This document shows positions 1 through 8,738 of a stretch of DNA of 64,000 nt, piece by piece. The notes under the pieces were generated by a model. That model had not been told where the DNA came from. It worked only from the letters and a program-made list of their open reading frames with translations, and ran no database searches. The number at the start of each line of letters is the position of its first letter. Positions within the stretch are counted from its first letter, which is position 1. A program made the position numbers and the translations under genes. This DNA comes from Mycobacterium sp. (GTDB lineage Bacteria; Actinomycetota; Actinomycetes; Mycobacteriales; Mycobacteriaceae), in NCBI GenBank assembly GCA_016197405.1, contig JACPVR010000013.1:62001-126000 (forward strand), written 5' to 3'.

Positions 1-497
1 CGGGGCAGCAGCCGGGCGTTCGCCGCGTTCTGGCCGGCCACCCCGATGATGTAGTTCACCAACGCTGAACCCGAATTGAACTGCGCCGCTTCAGGAACGC
101 CCAATGCGTCGAGCTGGCCACCGATCCCCTCGAAGATGTGCAGCATCGCGGTCTGCCAAGGCTGCCTGGACAGCTCGGTTCCCACCCAGGGGTGGGCCTC
201 GATGGCGTCGAACACCCCGCCCGCGATGGTGCGGATGGCCTCGCGCGCGGGCACCCCGGCGGGAACGTCGGTGACGGCGCGGGCGATCACCTGCTCGGTG
301 GCCGCCGCGAGCAGTTCGGTCTTGTTGGCGATATGCCAGTAGATGGCCCCGCTTCCGGTCGCCAGATGCGCGGCCAGCGCCCGGAAGGTCAGCGCGTTCT
401 CACCCTCGGTGTCCAGGATCGCGATCGCCGCCTGCACGATGCGCTCCTTGGAGAGCGCGTCGGCCCGCCGTTCGTTCCGCTGCTCCTTGGTCGCCAC
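1..497 (-). CDS. TetR-family repressor (3' part cut by window edge)
   Basis: The reverse strand reads as a TetR regulator starting at a GTG at 497 (Val-Ala-Thr-Lys-Glu). The N-terminal helix-turn-helix is clear: about residues 15-55 contain the IVQAAIAILDTEG helix and the GSGAIYWHIANKTELL recognition segment. About 165 residues are visible and the C-terminal ligand domain runs off the left edge. It is divergent from the TetX-like monooxygenase at 575, and two copies of a TGGAAC-N3-GTTCCA palindrome lie between them, so it very probably represses that gene and itself. The ATG at 505 is in another frame, so GTG was chosen. Confidence 0.85.
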   Translation of the reverse strand, partial: MATKEQRNERRADALSKERIVQAAIAILDTEGENALTFRALAAHLATGSGAIYWHIANKTELLAAATEQVIARAVTDVPAGVPAREAIRTIAGGVFDAIEAHPWVGTELSRQPWQTAMLHIFEGIGGQLDALGVPEAAQFNSGSALVNYIIGVAGQNAANARLLP

Positions 498-506
498 CAG
501 CCCATC

Positions 507-556
507 TTGACATAGCTGGAACACTGTTCCAAGATCTCTAATGGAACAACGTTCCA
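507..556. promoter_or_regulatory. Promoter with twin TetR operators
   Basis: Two 15-bp palindromes sit 25 bp apart: TGGAACACTGTTCCA at 517-531 and TGGAACAACGTTCCA at 542-556, each with arms TGGAAC/GTTCCA. On the plus strand a TTGACA -35 box (507-512) is followed after 17 bases by CAAGAT (530-535), so the first palindrome fills the spacer between -35 and -10 and the second lies just downstream. That arrangement suits repression of the monooxygenase by the divergent TetR. The sequences are seen directly; the binding is inferred. Confidence 0.75.
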
Positions 557-574
557 GTGAAGATCGGAGGGAAC

Positions 575-1702
575 ATGACACCATCGGTGACCATCGTCGG
601 CGCAGGTCTGGGCGGTCTGACACTGGCCCGCGTGCTGCATGTCCACGGCATCCCGGCGACGGTCTACGACGCGGATCCGTCGGCGGCGGCCCGCACCCAG
701 GGCGGTCAACTCGACATCCACGAACAGGACGGCCAGGCCGCACTCGCCGCGGCCGGGCTCACCGAGCAGTTCCGGGCGATCATCCATCAGGGTGGCGAGG
801 CCACCCGATTGCTCGACCCACACGGCACGGTGCTGCTCGACGAACCGGATGACGGCACCGGCGCGCGGCCCGAGGTGTTACGCGGCGATCTACGCGCGAT
901 CCTGCTCGACTCCCTGCCCGCGGGCACGGTCCGGTGGAACCACAAGGTCACCGGCGCCCGCCCGCTCGGCGCCGGCAGGCATGAGCTGTATTTCGCCGAC
1001 GGCTCCAGCGTGCACACCGACCTGCTCATCGGGGCCGACGGCGCCTGGTCGAAGGTCCGCGCGCTGCTGTCGGACGCCCAGCCCGAGTACATCGGTGCGG
1101 TATCGATCGAGACCTATCTGCGCGATGTCGACAACCGGCACCCGGCGGCGGCCGCGGCGGTCGGCGGCGGCGCGTTGTACGCGCTGGTCCCCGGCCAGGG
1201 CATCGTCGCGCACCGCGAGGCCGGCGACATCGTGCACACCTATGTGATGCTGCGCCGATCCGCCGAGTGGGTCACCGGTATCGACTTCACCGACCCGGCC
1301 ACCGCCATCGACCGGGTGGCACGCGAATTCGACGGGTGGGCACCAGAACTCACGGCACTGCTGACCGACGGTGAGACCCCGCCGACCCCGCGCATGCTCT
1401 ACACCCTTCCGACCGGTCACCGCTGGGACCGCGTCCCCGGGGTCACCCTGCTCGGCGATGCCGCCCATCTCATGCCGCCATCGGGCGACGGCGCCAATCT
1501 GGCGATGTTCGACGGGGCCGAACTGGCCCGCGCCCTCATCGCGCATCCCGGCGATGTCGAGGCAGCCCTGACCGCCTATGAGCGCGACCTGTTCCCGCGC
1601 AGCACCGCGGTCGCCGTCGAGGCGCACGAGACCCTGGAGCTCTGCTTGGGTGAGCGCGCCCCGGCGGGCCTGCTCGATCTGTTCACCGGTGTGGGTAGCT
1701 AG
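575..1702 (+). CDS. TetX-like FAD-dependent monooxygenase
   Basis: 375-residue class A flavin monooxygenase. It has the N-terminal FAD motif GAGLGG (residues 9-14), then GGQLDIHEQDGQ near residue 43, a typical TetX-type segment, and the second FAD motif LLGDAAHLMPPSGDGAN (about 291-307). TetX enzymes hydroxylate tetracyclines using NADPH and oxygen; other members of the family act on phenols or polyketides, so the substrate here is inferred. The start is the ATG at 575, preceded by GGAGG at 566-570; an in-frame GTG at 557 lies within the operator region and is less likely. Expression is probably controlled by the divergent TetR. Confidence 0.85.
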   Translation: MTPSVTIVGAGLGGLTLARVLHVHGIPATVYDADPSAAARTQGGQLDIHEQDGQAALAAAGLTEQFRAIIHQGGEATRLLDPHGTVLLDEPDDGTGARPEVLRGDLRAILLDSLPAGTVRWNHKVTGARPLGAGRHELYFADGSSVHTDLLIGADGAWSKVRALLSDAQPEYIGAVSIETYLRDVDNRHPAAAAAVGGGALYALVPGQGIVAHREAGDIVHTYVMLRRSAEWVTGIDFTDPATAIDRVAREFDGWAPELTALLTDGETPPTPRMLYTLPTGHRWDRVPGVTLLGDAAHLMPPSGDGANLAMFDGAELARALIAHPGDVEAALTAYERDLFPRSTAVAVEAHETLELCLGERAPAGLLDLFTGVGS

Positions 1703-1740
1703 GAGCCATTGGTCCCCGCACTCGGTGCCATGCGGCCTAA

Positions 1741-1756
1741 CTTACTTGAGAGTAAG
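1741..1756. promoter_or_regulatory. Inverted repeat upstream of the BVMO gene
   Basis: CTTACT-TGAG-AGTAAG is a perfect 6-bp-arm inverted repeat 19 bp before the ATG at 1775. Its right arm overlaps TAAGAT (1752-1757), a plausible -10 box, so a bound repressor would block initiation. The regulator is not identified; no further regulator gene lies next to it. Confidence 0.5.
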
Positions 1757-1774
1757 ATAAGGTACGGTGCTCTT

Positions 1775-3256
1775 ATGACTGCGGAGCAATTCGACGTCGT
1801 GATCGTCGGGGCCGGCTTCGGCGGTATCGGAGCGGCCATCCAGCTCAAACGGCTGGGTATGGACGATTTCGTCATCCTCGATCGCGAAGACGACCTGGGC
1901 GGCACCTGGCACGTCAACCACTACCCCGGTCTGGCCGTCGACGTCCCCACCACCACGTATTCGTATTTTTTCGAGCCGAACCCGAACTGGTCGCGACTGT
2001 TCACGCCGGGACCGGAGATCAAGCAGTACGCCGCCGACGTCGCTGCCAAATACGATGTGCGCCGGCATATGCGCTTCAACACCGTCGTGGAAAGCGCCCG
2101 CTGGGATGACGAAGCCCAGACGTGGCAGGTCACCCTCGGCGACGGCAGCACGCTGACCACCCGCTACCTGATCACCGCCACGGGCTTCCTGTCCCAGCCC
2201 CGGATGCCCGATATCGCCGGTATCACCGAATTCGCGGGCAAGGTCATCCACACCACCGACTGGGACGACACGTTCGATCCGGCCGGCCGCGCCATCGCGG
2301 TCATCGGCACCGGCGCGACGGCCGTGCAGCTCATCCCGGAACTGGCCCGCACCGCAGGCAAGCTGACGGTCTATCAGCGCACCCCCATCTGGGTGGTGCC
2401 CAAGATCGATCTGCCGATCGCCAGGCCCGTCCGCAAGCTCTTCGCCAGGGTGCCCGCCACCCAGCGCGCCGTCCGGGCCATCACCGACGCCATCTACGAG
2501 TTCTTCAACACCGTGGTTCTGCACAACCGGACACTGCACCGGCTGACCATCGCCGCGGGCGACTTGTCGAAAATGCACCGGTTCGCCTCGATCCGGGACC
2601 GTAAGCTGCGCGAGAAGCTGACTCCTGATTACGATTTCGGTTGCAAGCGGCCCACCTTCTCCAACAGCTACTACCGCACCTTCACCAAACCGAATGTGGC
2701 GCTGCAGGCCGACGGTATCGATCACATCGAAGCCGACGGCATCGTCAACGCCGACGGCAGCAAGACCACGATCGACACCCTGGTGCTGGCCACCGGCTTC
2801 GACCTGTGGGAGGCCAACTTCCCGGCCATCGAAGTGATCGGCCGTGACGGTCGCAATCTCGGGAAGTGGTGGCGCGAAACCCGGTTCCAGGCGTATCAGG
2901 GTGTGTCGATCCCGTACTTCCCGAACTACCTGAGTCTGGCCAGTCCGTACGCGTTCCTGGGATTGAACTTCTTCAACACCATGGAATACCAGATGCGGCA
3001 CATGGACCGGCTGTTTGCAGAGGTGAAGCGCCGCGGCGCAAGCACTTTCGAGATCAGCGAAGAGGCCAACAACCGCTATCTGGACCGGATGACCGAACTC
3101 AACGCCGACACCGTCTTCACCGTCGGCAACTGCGCGACGTCGAAGTCCTACTACTTCAACCCCAGCGGTGAGGCCACGCTGCTGCGCCCCATGTCGGTCC
3201 ACGATGCCGTAACCGAGGCTTCGAATTTCCCGTTGTCGGACTACCAGATCCACTGA
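1775..3256 (+). CDS. Flavin-containing Baeyer-Villiger monooxygenase
   Basis: 493-residue class B flavoprotein monooxygenase. FAD-binding GAGFGG is at residues 12-17, the BVMO fingerprint FAGKVIHTTDWD at 153-164 matches F-x-G-x3-H-x3-W-D, and the NADPH-binding GTGATAV is at 178-184. Such enzymes insert oxygen next to a ketone to form esters or lactones, or oxidise sulfur or nitrogen; mycobacteria carry several, including EthA. An upstream in-frame GTG exists, but the ATG at 1775 gives the normal family N-terminus. A small membrane protein gene follows after 16 bp and may be co-transcribed. The substrate is unknown. Confidence 0.9.
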   Translation: MTAEQFDVVIVGAGFGGIGAAIQLKRLGMDDFVILDREDDLGGTWHVNHYPGLAVDVPTTTYSYFFEPNPNWSRLFTPGPEIKQYAADVAAKYDVRRHMRFNTVVESARWDDEAQTWQVTLGDGSTLTTRYLITATGFLSQPRMPDIAGITEFAGKVIHTTDWDDTFDPAGRAIAVIGTGATAVQLIPELARTAGKLTVYQRTPIWVVPKIDLPIARPVRKLFARVPATQRAVRAITDAIYEFFNTVVLHNRTLHRLTIAAGDLSKMHRFASIRDRKLREKLTPDYDFGCKRPTFSNSYYRTFTKPNVALQADGIDHIEADGIVNADGSKTTIDTLVLATGFDLWEANFPAIEVIGRDGRNLGKWWRETRFQAYQGVSIPYFPNYLSLASPYAFLGLNFFNTMEYQMRHMDRLFAEVKRRGASTFEISEEANNRYLDRMTELNADTVFTVGNCATSKSYYFNPSGEATLLRPMSVHDAVTEASNFPLSDYQIH

Positions 3257-3272
3257 GAGGCACCACCAGAGC

Positions 3273-3557
3273 ATGTCTGCTGAATCCCCGCGCGCGTCCC
3301 GTCTGCCGCTGTACGCCGGTCTGGCCCTGGCCGGTGTCGGTCTGGCACATTTCACCAGCCCGACGCTTTTCGATTCGATGACCCGGCAGGCGTTTCCGCG
3401 CGAGACCCGCAAGCATGTCTACATCGACGGCGGTGTCGAGACGGCACTGGGACTCGGGCTCGTCAGCCGGCGCACCCGTAAGTTCGCCCTCGCCGGCGGT
3501 ATCGGCTACCTGGCCTATCTGGGCGCCAACGCCGCCAGGGTAAATTCGGCGCGCTAA
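3273..3557 (+). CDS. Small conserved membrane protein
   Basis: 94-residue protein. An N-terminal hydrophobic segment (about residues 12-30, LYAGLALAGVGLAHF) and a second near residues 72-86 suggest two membrane passes, with a polar middle containing RKHVYIDGGVE. It starts 16 bp after the BVMO stop and is probably in the same transcript. I do not recognise a characterised family; a link with the monooxygenase is suggested only by position. Confidence 0.6.
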   Translation: MSAESPRASRLPLYAGLALAGVGLAHFTSPTLFDSMTRQAFPRETRKHVYIDGGVETALGLGLVSRRTRKFALAGGIGYLAYLGANAARVNSAR

Positions 3558-3604
3558 CCGGCGCTCAGCGCACGAAATCGCCCCGGACTCGCTTAAATGG
3601 GGGC

Positions 3605-4870
3605 GTGACCCTGACCTGGAAGCACGTCGACAGCCGCGCCGACACCGATTTCGTCGTCGCCCCCGACGAACGGCTGAGCTGGCCGCGGACCATCGGCATC
3701 GGCGCCCAGCATGTGGTGGCGATGTTCGGCGCGACCTTCCTGGTCCCGGTGCTCACCGGTTTCCCGCCCGCGACCACCCTGCTGTTCTCCGGTGTCGGCA
3801 CCCTGCTCTTCCTGATCATCACCGGCAACCGGCTGCCGAGCTATCTGGGATCGAGCTTCTCGGTCATCGCCCCGGTGGTGGCCGCGGTGGCCTCGCACGG
3901 AACCGGCAGCGCACTGGGCGGCCTGATCGCCGTCGGGCTGGTGCTGATCGCGATCGGCGCGGTGGTCCAGCTGCTGGGCACCGGCTGGATAGACGCGGTG
4001 CTGCCACCGGTGGTCACCGGCGCGATCGTCGCGCTGATCGGCTTCAACCTGGCCCCGGCCGCCAAGACCAACTTCGAGAAGGGCCCGCTGGTCGGCATCG
4101 TCACGCTGGTCCTGCTGGTGGCCGCCCTGGCGTTCTTCCGCGGCATCATCGGCCGGCTGGCGATCTTCGGAGCCGTCGTCGTGGGGTATCTGCTGGCCCT
4201 TGCGCTCGGCGATGTCGACACCTCGGGTATCGCCGCGGCCGGCTGGCTGGGCCTGCCGCAATTCCAGACACCGACTTTCACCTGGTCGGTGCTACCGATG
4301 TTCCTGCCCGCCGTGATAGCCCTGGTCGCCGAGAACATCGGCCACGTGAAATCGGTCGGCCAGATGACCGGCACCGACACCGACCCGCTGATCGGCCGGG
4401 CCCTGGCCGCCGACGGTGTGGCGACGGTGCTGGCCGGTGCGGGCGGCGGTTCGGCGACCACGACGTATGCCGAGAACATCGGCGTGATGGCAGCGACCCG
4501 CGTCTACTCCACCGCGGCGTACTGGGTGGCCGGCGTCGTCGCGATCGCATTGTCGTTGTGCCCCAAGGTCGGGGCCACCATCTCGGCGATCCCACCCGGT
4601 GTCCTCGGCGGGGCCACCATCGTGTTGTACGGCCTGGTCGGGGTGCTGGGGGTGCGGATCTGGCTGACCAACCATGTCGACTTCTCGCTACCGGTCAACC
4701 AGATGACCGCCGCCATCGCGTTGATCATCGGTATCGCGGACTTCACTTGGCAGCTGGGCGATCTCACGTTCACCGGGATCGCACTCGGCTCGATCGCCGC
4801 GTTGGTGATCTATCACGGTATGCGGCTGCTGACCGTGCTGCGCGGCGCACCGACAGTCACGGCCCGGTAG
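3605..4870 (+). CDS. NCS2 nucleobase permease, uracil type
   Basis: 421-residue multi-pass transporter of the nucleobase/ascorbate (NCS2) family, expected to have 14 helices. Two signature segments, VAENIGHVKSVGQMTG and GGSATTTYAENIGVMAATRV, carry the paired glutamates that bind uracil in UraA-type proteins, so uracil/H+ symport is the likeliest role. It starts at a GTG with TTAAAT about 7 bases upstream, which may be a -10 box giving a leaderless message. The 3' end overlaps the convergent M28 gene by 14 bp. Confidence 0.85.
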   Translation: MTLTWKHVDSRADTDFVVAPDERLSWPRTIGIGAQHVVAMFGATFLVPVLTGFPPATTLLFSGVGTLLFLIITGNRLPSYLGSSFSVIAPVVAAVASHGTGSALGGLIAVGLVLIAIGAVVQLLGTGWIDAVLPPVVTGAIVALIGFNLAPAAKTNFEKGPLVGIVTLVLLVAALAFFRGIIGRLAIFGAVVVGYLLALALGDVDTSGIAAAGWLGLPQFQTPTFTWSVLPMFLPAVIALVAENIGHVKSVGQMTGTDTDPLIGRALAADGVATVLAGAGGGSATTTYAENIGVMAATRVYSTAAYWVAGVVAIALSLCPKVGATISAIPPGVLGGATIVLYGLVGVLGVRIWLTNHVDFSLPVNQMTAAIALIIGIADFTWQLGDLTFTGIALGSIAALVIYHGMRLLTVLRGAPTVTAR

Positions 4871-6320
4871 GTGTGCGGTGCCGCTTGTCATGCGGGGGCA
4901 CACCGTTGACGCCGTCGATCGACACCGCGTAGGTACCGACGGCGAAGGCCACCCCGGCACCCGTCACGGCCAGGGCGTCGCGGTTGACGGCGGCCAGATC
5001 GTCGCGCACCGTCCCATAATCGGGATCGAAAGGCACGCCGGCCTTACCGCCCCACAACCGGGCCTGCGTCGTGGTCTTCACCCCGGTGGCGCCGGTGGTG
5101 ATACCGCCCACCGGAACACCGGCGTGCAGGAAGGCGCTGTCATCGGAGGCCACCGACAGCGGCATATCGGCGGGCCGTTTCCCGGCCAGGTTCAGGTAGC
5201 CGGCGAAAACCCTTTCCACGCCTGCTGATCCGACGGGCACCTCCTCGGGCCCGATATCCGGGCTGGCCGGACCGGACTGATCTCCGTCATAGGTGAAGAA
5301 GCCGGCGTTCGGCGAGCCCATCTGATCGCAATTGACATACAGCGCAATATCATTGAGCGCTTCGCGGTCCAGGCCGGCCACGTAGTTCAACGAGCCCGCC
5401 AACCGCTCCTGGGAGCCGCCCCAGAACGCGAACCGCACCGCATTGGTGATCTCGGGCGACGGGCCCAGCGCCAACGCGGTCGCCAGTGCCGCCGCCACCC
5501 CGGAGCCGTTGTTGTTGATACCGGGTCCGGTCGCCGGGCCGTCGAGATGCGCACCCACCAGCACCACGTCGTGCGTGGAGCCGGTCTTGGTCTGCGCCAC
5601 CACATTGCGGGATCTGACCTTGACGGTCTTGGCGTCCAGAACCAGCCGCACCGGTGAGCTGGTGCGCCGCAACGCCGTGCCGGCATCGGAACCGGCGATG
5701 GCCACCGGGATCGCGAGCGCCTCGTAGTAGCCACGCACGAACAGTCCGGGCGGACTGCCGTTGCGGCCCGGTGAGCTGATGACAACGAGTGCGGCCGCGC
5801 CCGCGGCAGCGGCCGCCTGCTGCTTGTCGACCACCGAACAACCGGTGTCGTCGACGACGGCGATACCGCCGCGCGCCGCACCGGCCCGGTAGTCGGCCGT
5901 GACGCAGCCCGCGGTCCTGGCCGGTAACAGCACCGGTCCGGACACTCCGCCCACCGGGGTCTGCAGGAGCAGCGACGCCTGGTCGACGGGGTAGCTGCGG
6001 CCACCGGCCGTCAGCGTCGGCTTACCCGGCGATACCGCATCGAGGCGTTCGAACTCCGGTGTCGAAACCTCGAAACCCTTGTCCTTCAGGGCTTGGACCA
6101 CATAGTCGACACTGGCTTCGAAGCCGCTGGTGCCGTCGGCCCGGTTGCCGCCGTTGCCGTCGGCGATCTCCTGCAATGCCGTGAGATGGGTGAACATCGC
6201 GTCGGCGCTCACCGCGGCGGCCAGGCGATCGGCCACCGGTTCGGGTGCGGCGGCCGGCGGCGCGGCCGACGAGCACGCTGTCGCGGTGAGCAAGGTCAGC
6301 AGGAGCGCGGCGACCTTCAT
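4857..6320 (-). CDS. M28-family lipoprotein, probably catalytically dead
   Basis: 487-residue paralogue of the protein at 7185-8690. A lipoprotein signal ends at Cys16 (TATAC), followed by the M28 N-terminal region, a PA insert (about 110-235) and the metallopeptidase core. The first zinc-ligand segment AHLDG keeps His258 and Asp260. The bridging Asp of GINDNGSG is Asn270 (GINNNGSG), the catalytic-base/zinc-ligand pair Glu-Glu of FWGAEELG is Ser303-Gln304 (FWGGSQER), and the late FDPNYH histidine is missing (FDPDYG). So hydrolysis is unlikely and a binding or scaffold role is inferred. It is the last gene of a three-gene operon, its ATG overlapping the hydrolase stop by 4 bp. Confidence 0.85.
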   Translation of the reverse strand: MKVAALLLTLLTATACSSAAPPAAAPEPVADRLAAAVSADAMFTHLTALQEIADGNGGNRADGTSGFEASVDYVVQALKDKGFEVSTPEFERLDAVSPGKPTLTAGGRSYPVDQASLLLQTPVGGVSGPVLLPARTAGCVTADYRAGAARGGIAVVDDTGCSVVDKQQAAAAAGAAALVVISSPGRNGSPPGLFVRGYYEALAIPVAIAGSDAGTALRRTSSPVRLVLDAKTVKVRSRNVVAQTKTGSTHDVVLVGAHLDGPATGPGINNNGSGVAAALATALALGPSPEITNAVRFAFWGGSQERLAGSLNYVAGLDREALNDIALYVNCDQMGSPNAGFFTYDGDQSGPASPDIGPEEVPVGSAGVERVFAGYLNLAGKRPADMPLSVASDDSAFLHAGVPVGGITTGATGVKTTTQARLWGGKAGVPFDPDYGTVRDDLAAVNRDALAVTGAGVAFAVGTYAVSIDGVNGVPPHDKRHRTPTGP

Positions 6321-7162
6321 AGCGGGTGGGTCGCAAACCAGTCCAGCAGCAGATCTGCGACGGTGTCGGGACTCTCGTCGGGCAGCCAGTGCGTCAGGCC
6401 TGCCAGCACCTCGAACCGGTACTCACCGGCGACATAGCGTGCGGTGTCACGAGCGCCCTTCTCGCGCAAGGCCGTATCGCCGTCACTCCAGACGTACATG
6501 GTCGGCACGGTAATCTTGCCGCCCACCTTTCGCACATCGGTCAGTGGCATCGCGCGATACCAGTTGAGCGAGGCGGTCAGCAAGCTCGGATCGGCGGTCA
6601 GCCGTTCGGCATCGCGGCGGGCGGCCGCGGCGGACTGCCCGGTCAACCGCTGCAGCATTCCCGCCAGCCCCCGGTCACCCGGTCGCGACAGGATCTTCTC
6701 CGGGATCTTCGGGAACTGGAAGGCGTAGATGTACCACGACGACAGGCCCTGCCTGCTGGTCGGTATCGCCTTGAGGAACGCCGCCGGGTGCGGCACCGAC
6801 AATGCCGTCAGGGTGGCCAGCCGGTCCGGGGCCTGGGCGGCAACTCCCCACGCCACCGCCGCACCCCAGTCATGGCCCACCAGGTGCACTTTCGGCAGCC
6901 CCGCGGCGTCCAGCAGCGCCACCACGTCGGCGACCAGCTCGTCGGAGGTGTAGTCGCGACGACGCATCGGCCGGGCCCTCGGCGAATACCCCCGCTGATT
7001 GGGTGCCAGGCAGCGGTAGCCGTGGGCCACCAGCCGATCGGCGACGCCGTCCCAGCTGGTGTTGAACTGCGGCCAGCCGTGCAGCAACACCACCGGCACA
7101 CCGTCGGCCGGCCCGCGGTCGAGCACGTCGAAAGTCAGTCCCCCGCGCTGATATTGGTCCAT
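6317..7162 (-). CDS. Alpha/beta hydrolase, epoxide hydrolase/dehalogenase type
   Basis: 281-residue alpha/beta-hydrolase fold enzyme. The oxyanion motif is HGWPQ, the nucleophile elbow GHDWGAAVAWG has an Asp nucleophile typical of epoxide hydrolases and haloalkane dehalogenases, the acid is in YVWSDGD, and the base is His in GLTHWLPDE. Start is the ATG at 7162 with GGAGGGG 4 bases upstream; longer in-frame starts would include that site. It lies 22 bp after the LpqL-like gene and overlaps the next M28 gene by ATGA, so the three are translationally linked. The substrate is unknown. Confidence 0.85.
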   Translation of the reverse strand: MDQYQRGGLTFDVLDRGPADGVPVVLLHGWPQFNTSWDGVADRLVAHGYRCLAPNQRGYSPRARPMRRRDYTSDELVADVVALLDAAGLPKVHLVGHDWGAAVAWGVAAQAPDRLATLTALSVPHPAAFLKAIPTSRQGLSSWYIYAFQFPKIPEKILSRPGDRGLAGMLQRLTGQSAAAARRDAERLTADPSLLTASLNWYRAMPLTDVRKVGGKITVPTMYVWSDGDTALREKGARDTARYVAGEYRFEVLAGLTHWLPDESPDTVADLLLDWFATHPL

Positions 7163-7184
7163 GTCCCCTCCTGCTGTCATCCCG

Positions 7185-8690
7185 TCACGACGGCGCCACG
7201 ACGTGGCGGGTCCGGTCGGCACGTTCCGGGACACCATTGCGGCCGCGCAGGTCGGCGGCATAGAAGCCGACCGCGTAACCGACCCCGGCTCCCTGGATCC
7301 CCAGCGACGTCGAGTCGATGGCGTCGATGGTGTCGGTCGCCTTGTGGTAGTTCGGGTCGAACGGCTCGTCGGCCCGGCCGCCCCACAGCTGCGCCTGGTC
7401 CCTGGTCATGTTCTCCTCGGCACCGGAGAACAGCCCGCCCGAGGGGATACCGGCCAGGGTGAAGCCGTCGTAATCCGACCGGCCGTCGAAAGAGGTGTCC
7501 TGAGCGGTCTTTCCGGCATCTTTGAGGTAGCCGACCAGCATCCGCTCGATACCGGCGGACCCTTCGGGCACCCGCGGCGGCGACTGGTCGCGGCCCAGCG
7601 GCGCCGACTGGTCGCCGTCGTAGGTGAAATAACCCGGGTTGGGTGAGGCCAGCATGTCGAAGTTCAGGTACAGCGCGATATCGCGCAACTGCTCGATGTC
7701 GAGGGACTCGACATAGTTCTCCGAACCGACCAGCCCGAGTTCCTCGGCGCCCCAGAACGCGAACCGGACGGCGTTGCGCACCTTCGGGGCCGGACCCATC
7801 TGCAATGCGGTCTCCAGTACCGCCGCCACTCCCGAGCCGTTGTCGTTGATACCGGGGCCCTCCGGGACGCTGTCCAGATGCGCACCGGCCATCACGACGT
7901 CCTGGGTGGAACCGGTGGTGGTCTGGGCGATGACGTTGCGGGCTGTCACATCGGTGACCGAGGCGTCGATCTTGACCGTCACCGGACCGGTGTGACCGCG
8001 CAGCCGGGCACCGTCGGCCTTGGACACTCCGACGACCGGGATCTTGACGACGGTCTTCTCACCGAGGGTGCCGCCCATCTCCTGCTCGTCGACGTTGTCG
8101 GCGACCACCAGGGCCAGCGCGCCGCGGGCTCCGGCGGCCATCAGTTTGTCGGAGAACGGGCACTTGCCGCGGTCGACGAGCACCACCGCGCCCTGTACCG
8201 GCAGGCCGTCGTAGTCGGTCGCCTTGCAGCCCGGCGCGTCGGAGACCCGGGCCGCCACCAGCGGTGCGGTCACCCCACCGGGTGCGGTCCCGATGGTGTA
8301 CTCCAGCGCGGCCGCCGAGAAGGTGTCCGCGCCCGCGGTCACCGAGCCCTCCCCGGCGTGGAACTTGCGAACCTGGAATTCCGGGGTCTGCACGTCGAAG
8401 CCCTTGTCCCGCAAGGCATTCGCCACATAGTCGACACTTGCCTGGTAGCCGGGCGTTCCGACCGCCCTGGTGTTGCCGTTGGCATCGGCGATGTCCTGCA
8501 GTTTGCGCAGGTGCGCCATCAACGCGTCGGTACCGATCCGCTTGGCGATCTCGTCGCCGTACTGCTGCGATTCGGGACCCTCGGCCCTGGGCTGGGGTGC
8601 CTCGGCGGCTCGGGTGCAGCCGCCGAGCACCAGGCCGGCGGCGAGCACCAGAACCGACATCGCGGTGGTCGGTGTGCGGCGCATCTGCAC
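7185..8690 (-). CDS. lpqL: LpqL-like M28 aminopeptidase lipoprotein
   Basis: 501-residue secreted lipoprotein: signal peptide with lipobox LGGC (Cys25), PA domain (about 140-245), M28 zinc aminopeptidase core. The catalytic set is intact where checked: AHLDS (His271, Asp273), GINDNGSG (bridging Asp283), WGAEELG (Glu316-Glu317), LNFDM and FDPNYH. In the SDYDGF segment a Tyr stands where the Streptomyces griseus enzyme has a zinc-ligand His. It probably releases N-terminal residues from peptides in the cell envelope. Start is GTG 8690; an ATG at 8684 is an alternative. Assigned to lpqL from family resemblance and from position beside the thiamine cluster. Confidence 0.85.
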   Translation of the reverse strand: MQMRRTPTTAMSVLVLAAGLVLGGCTRAAEAPQPRAEGPESQQYGDEIAKRIGTDALMAHLRKLQDIADANGNTRAVGTPGYQASVDYVANALRDKGFDVQTPEFQVRKFHAGEGSVTAGADTFSAAALEYTIGTAPGGVTAPLVAARVSDAPGCKATDYDGLPVQGAVVLVDRGKCPFSDKLMAAGARGALALVVADNVDEQEMGGTLGEKTVVKIPVVGVSKADGARLRGHTGPVTVKIDASVTDVTARNVIAQTTTGSTQDVVMAGAHLDSVPEGPGINDNGSGVAAVLETALQMGPAPKVRNAVRFAFWGAEELGLVGSENYVESLDIEQLRDIALYLNFDMLASPNPGYFTYDGDQSAPLGRDQSPPRVPEGSAGIERMLVGYLKDAGKTAQDTSFDGRSDYDGFTLAGIPSGGLFSGAEENMTRDQAQLWGGRADEPFDPNYHKATDTIDAIDSTSLGIQGAGVGYAVGFYAADLRGRNGVPERADRTRHVVAPS

Positions 8691-8738
8691 CAGGTTAGAC
8701 GGCTCGGCCGGATACCCGGGCAGTGCACACTGGAAGAC

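Noticed and set aside
1742..3412. 556-codon minus-strand frame
   Set aside because: Antisense to the BVMO gene with its full fingerprint; no motif of its own.
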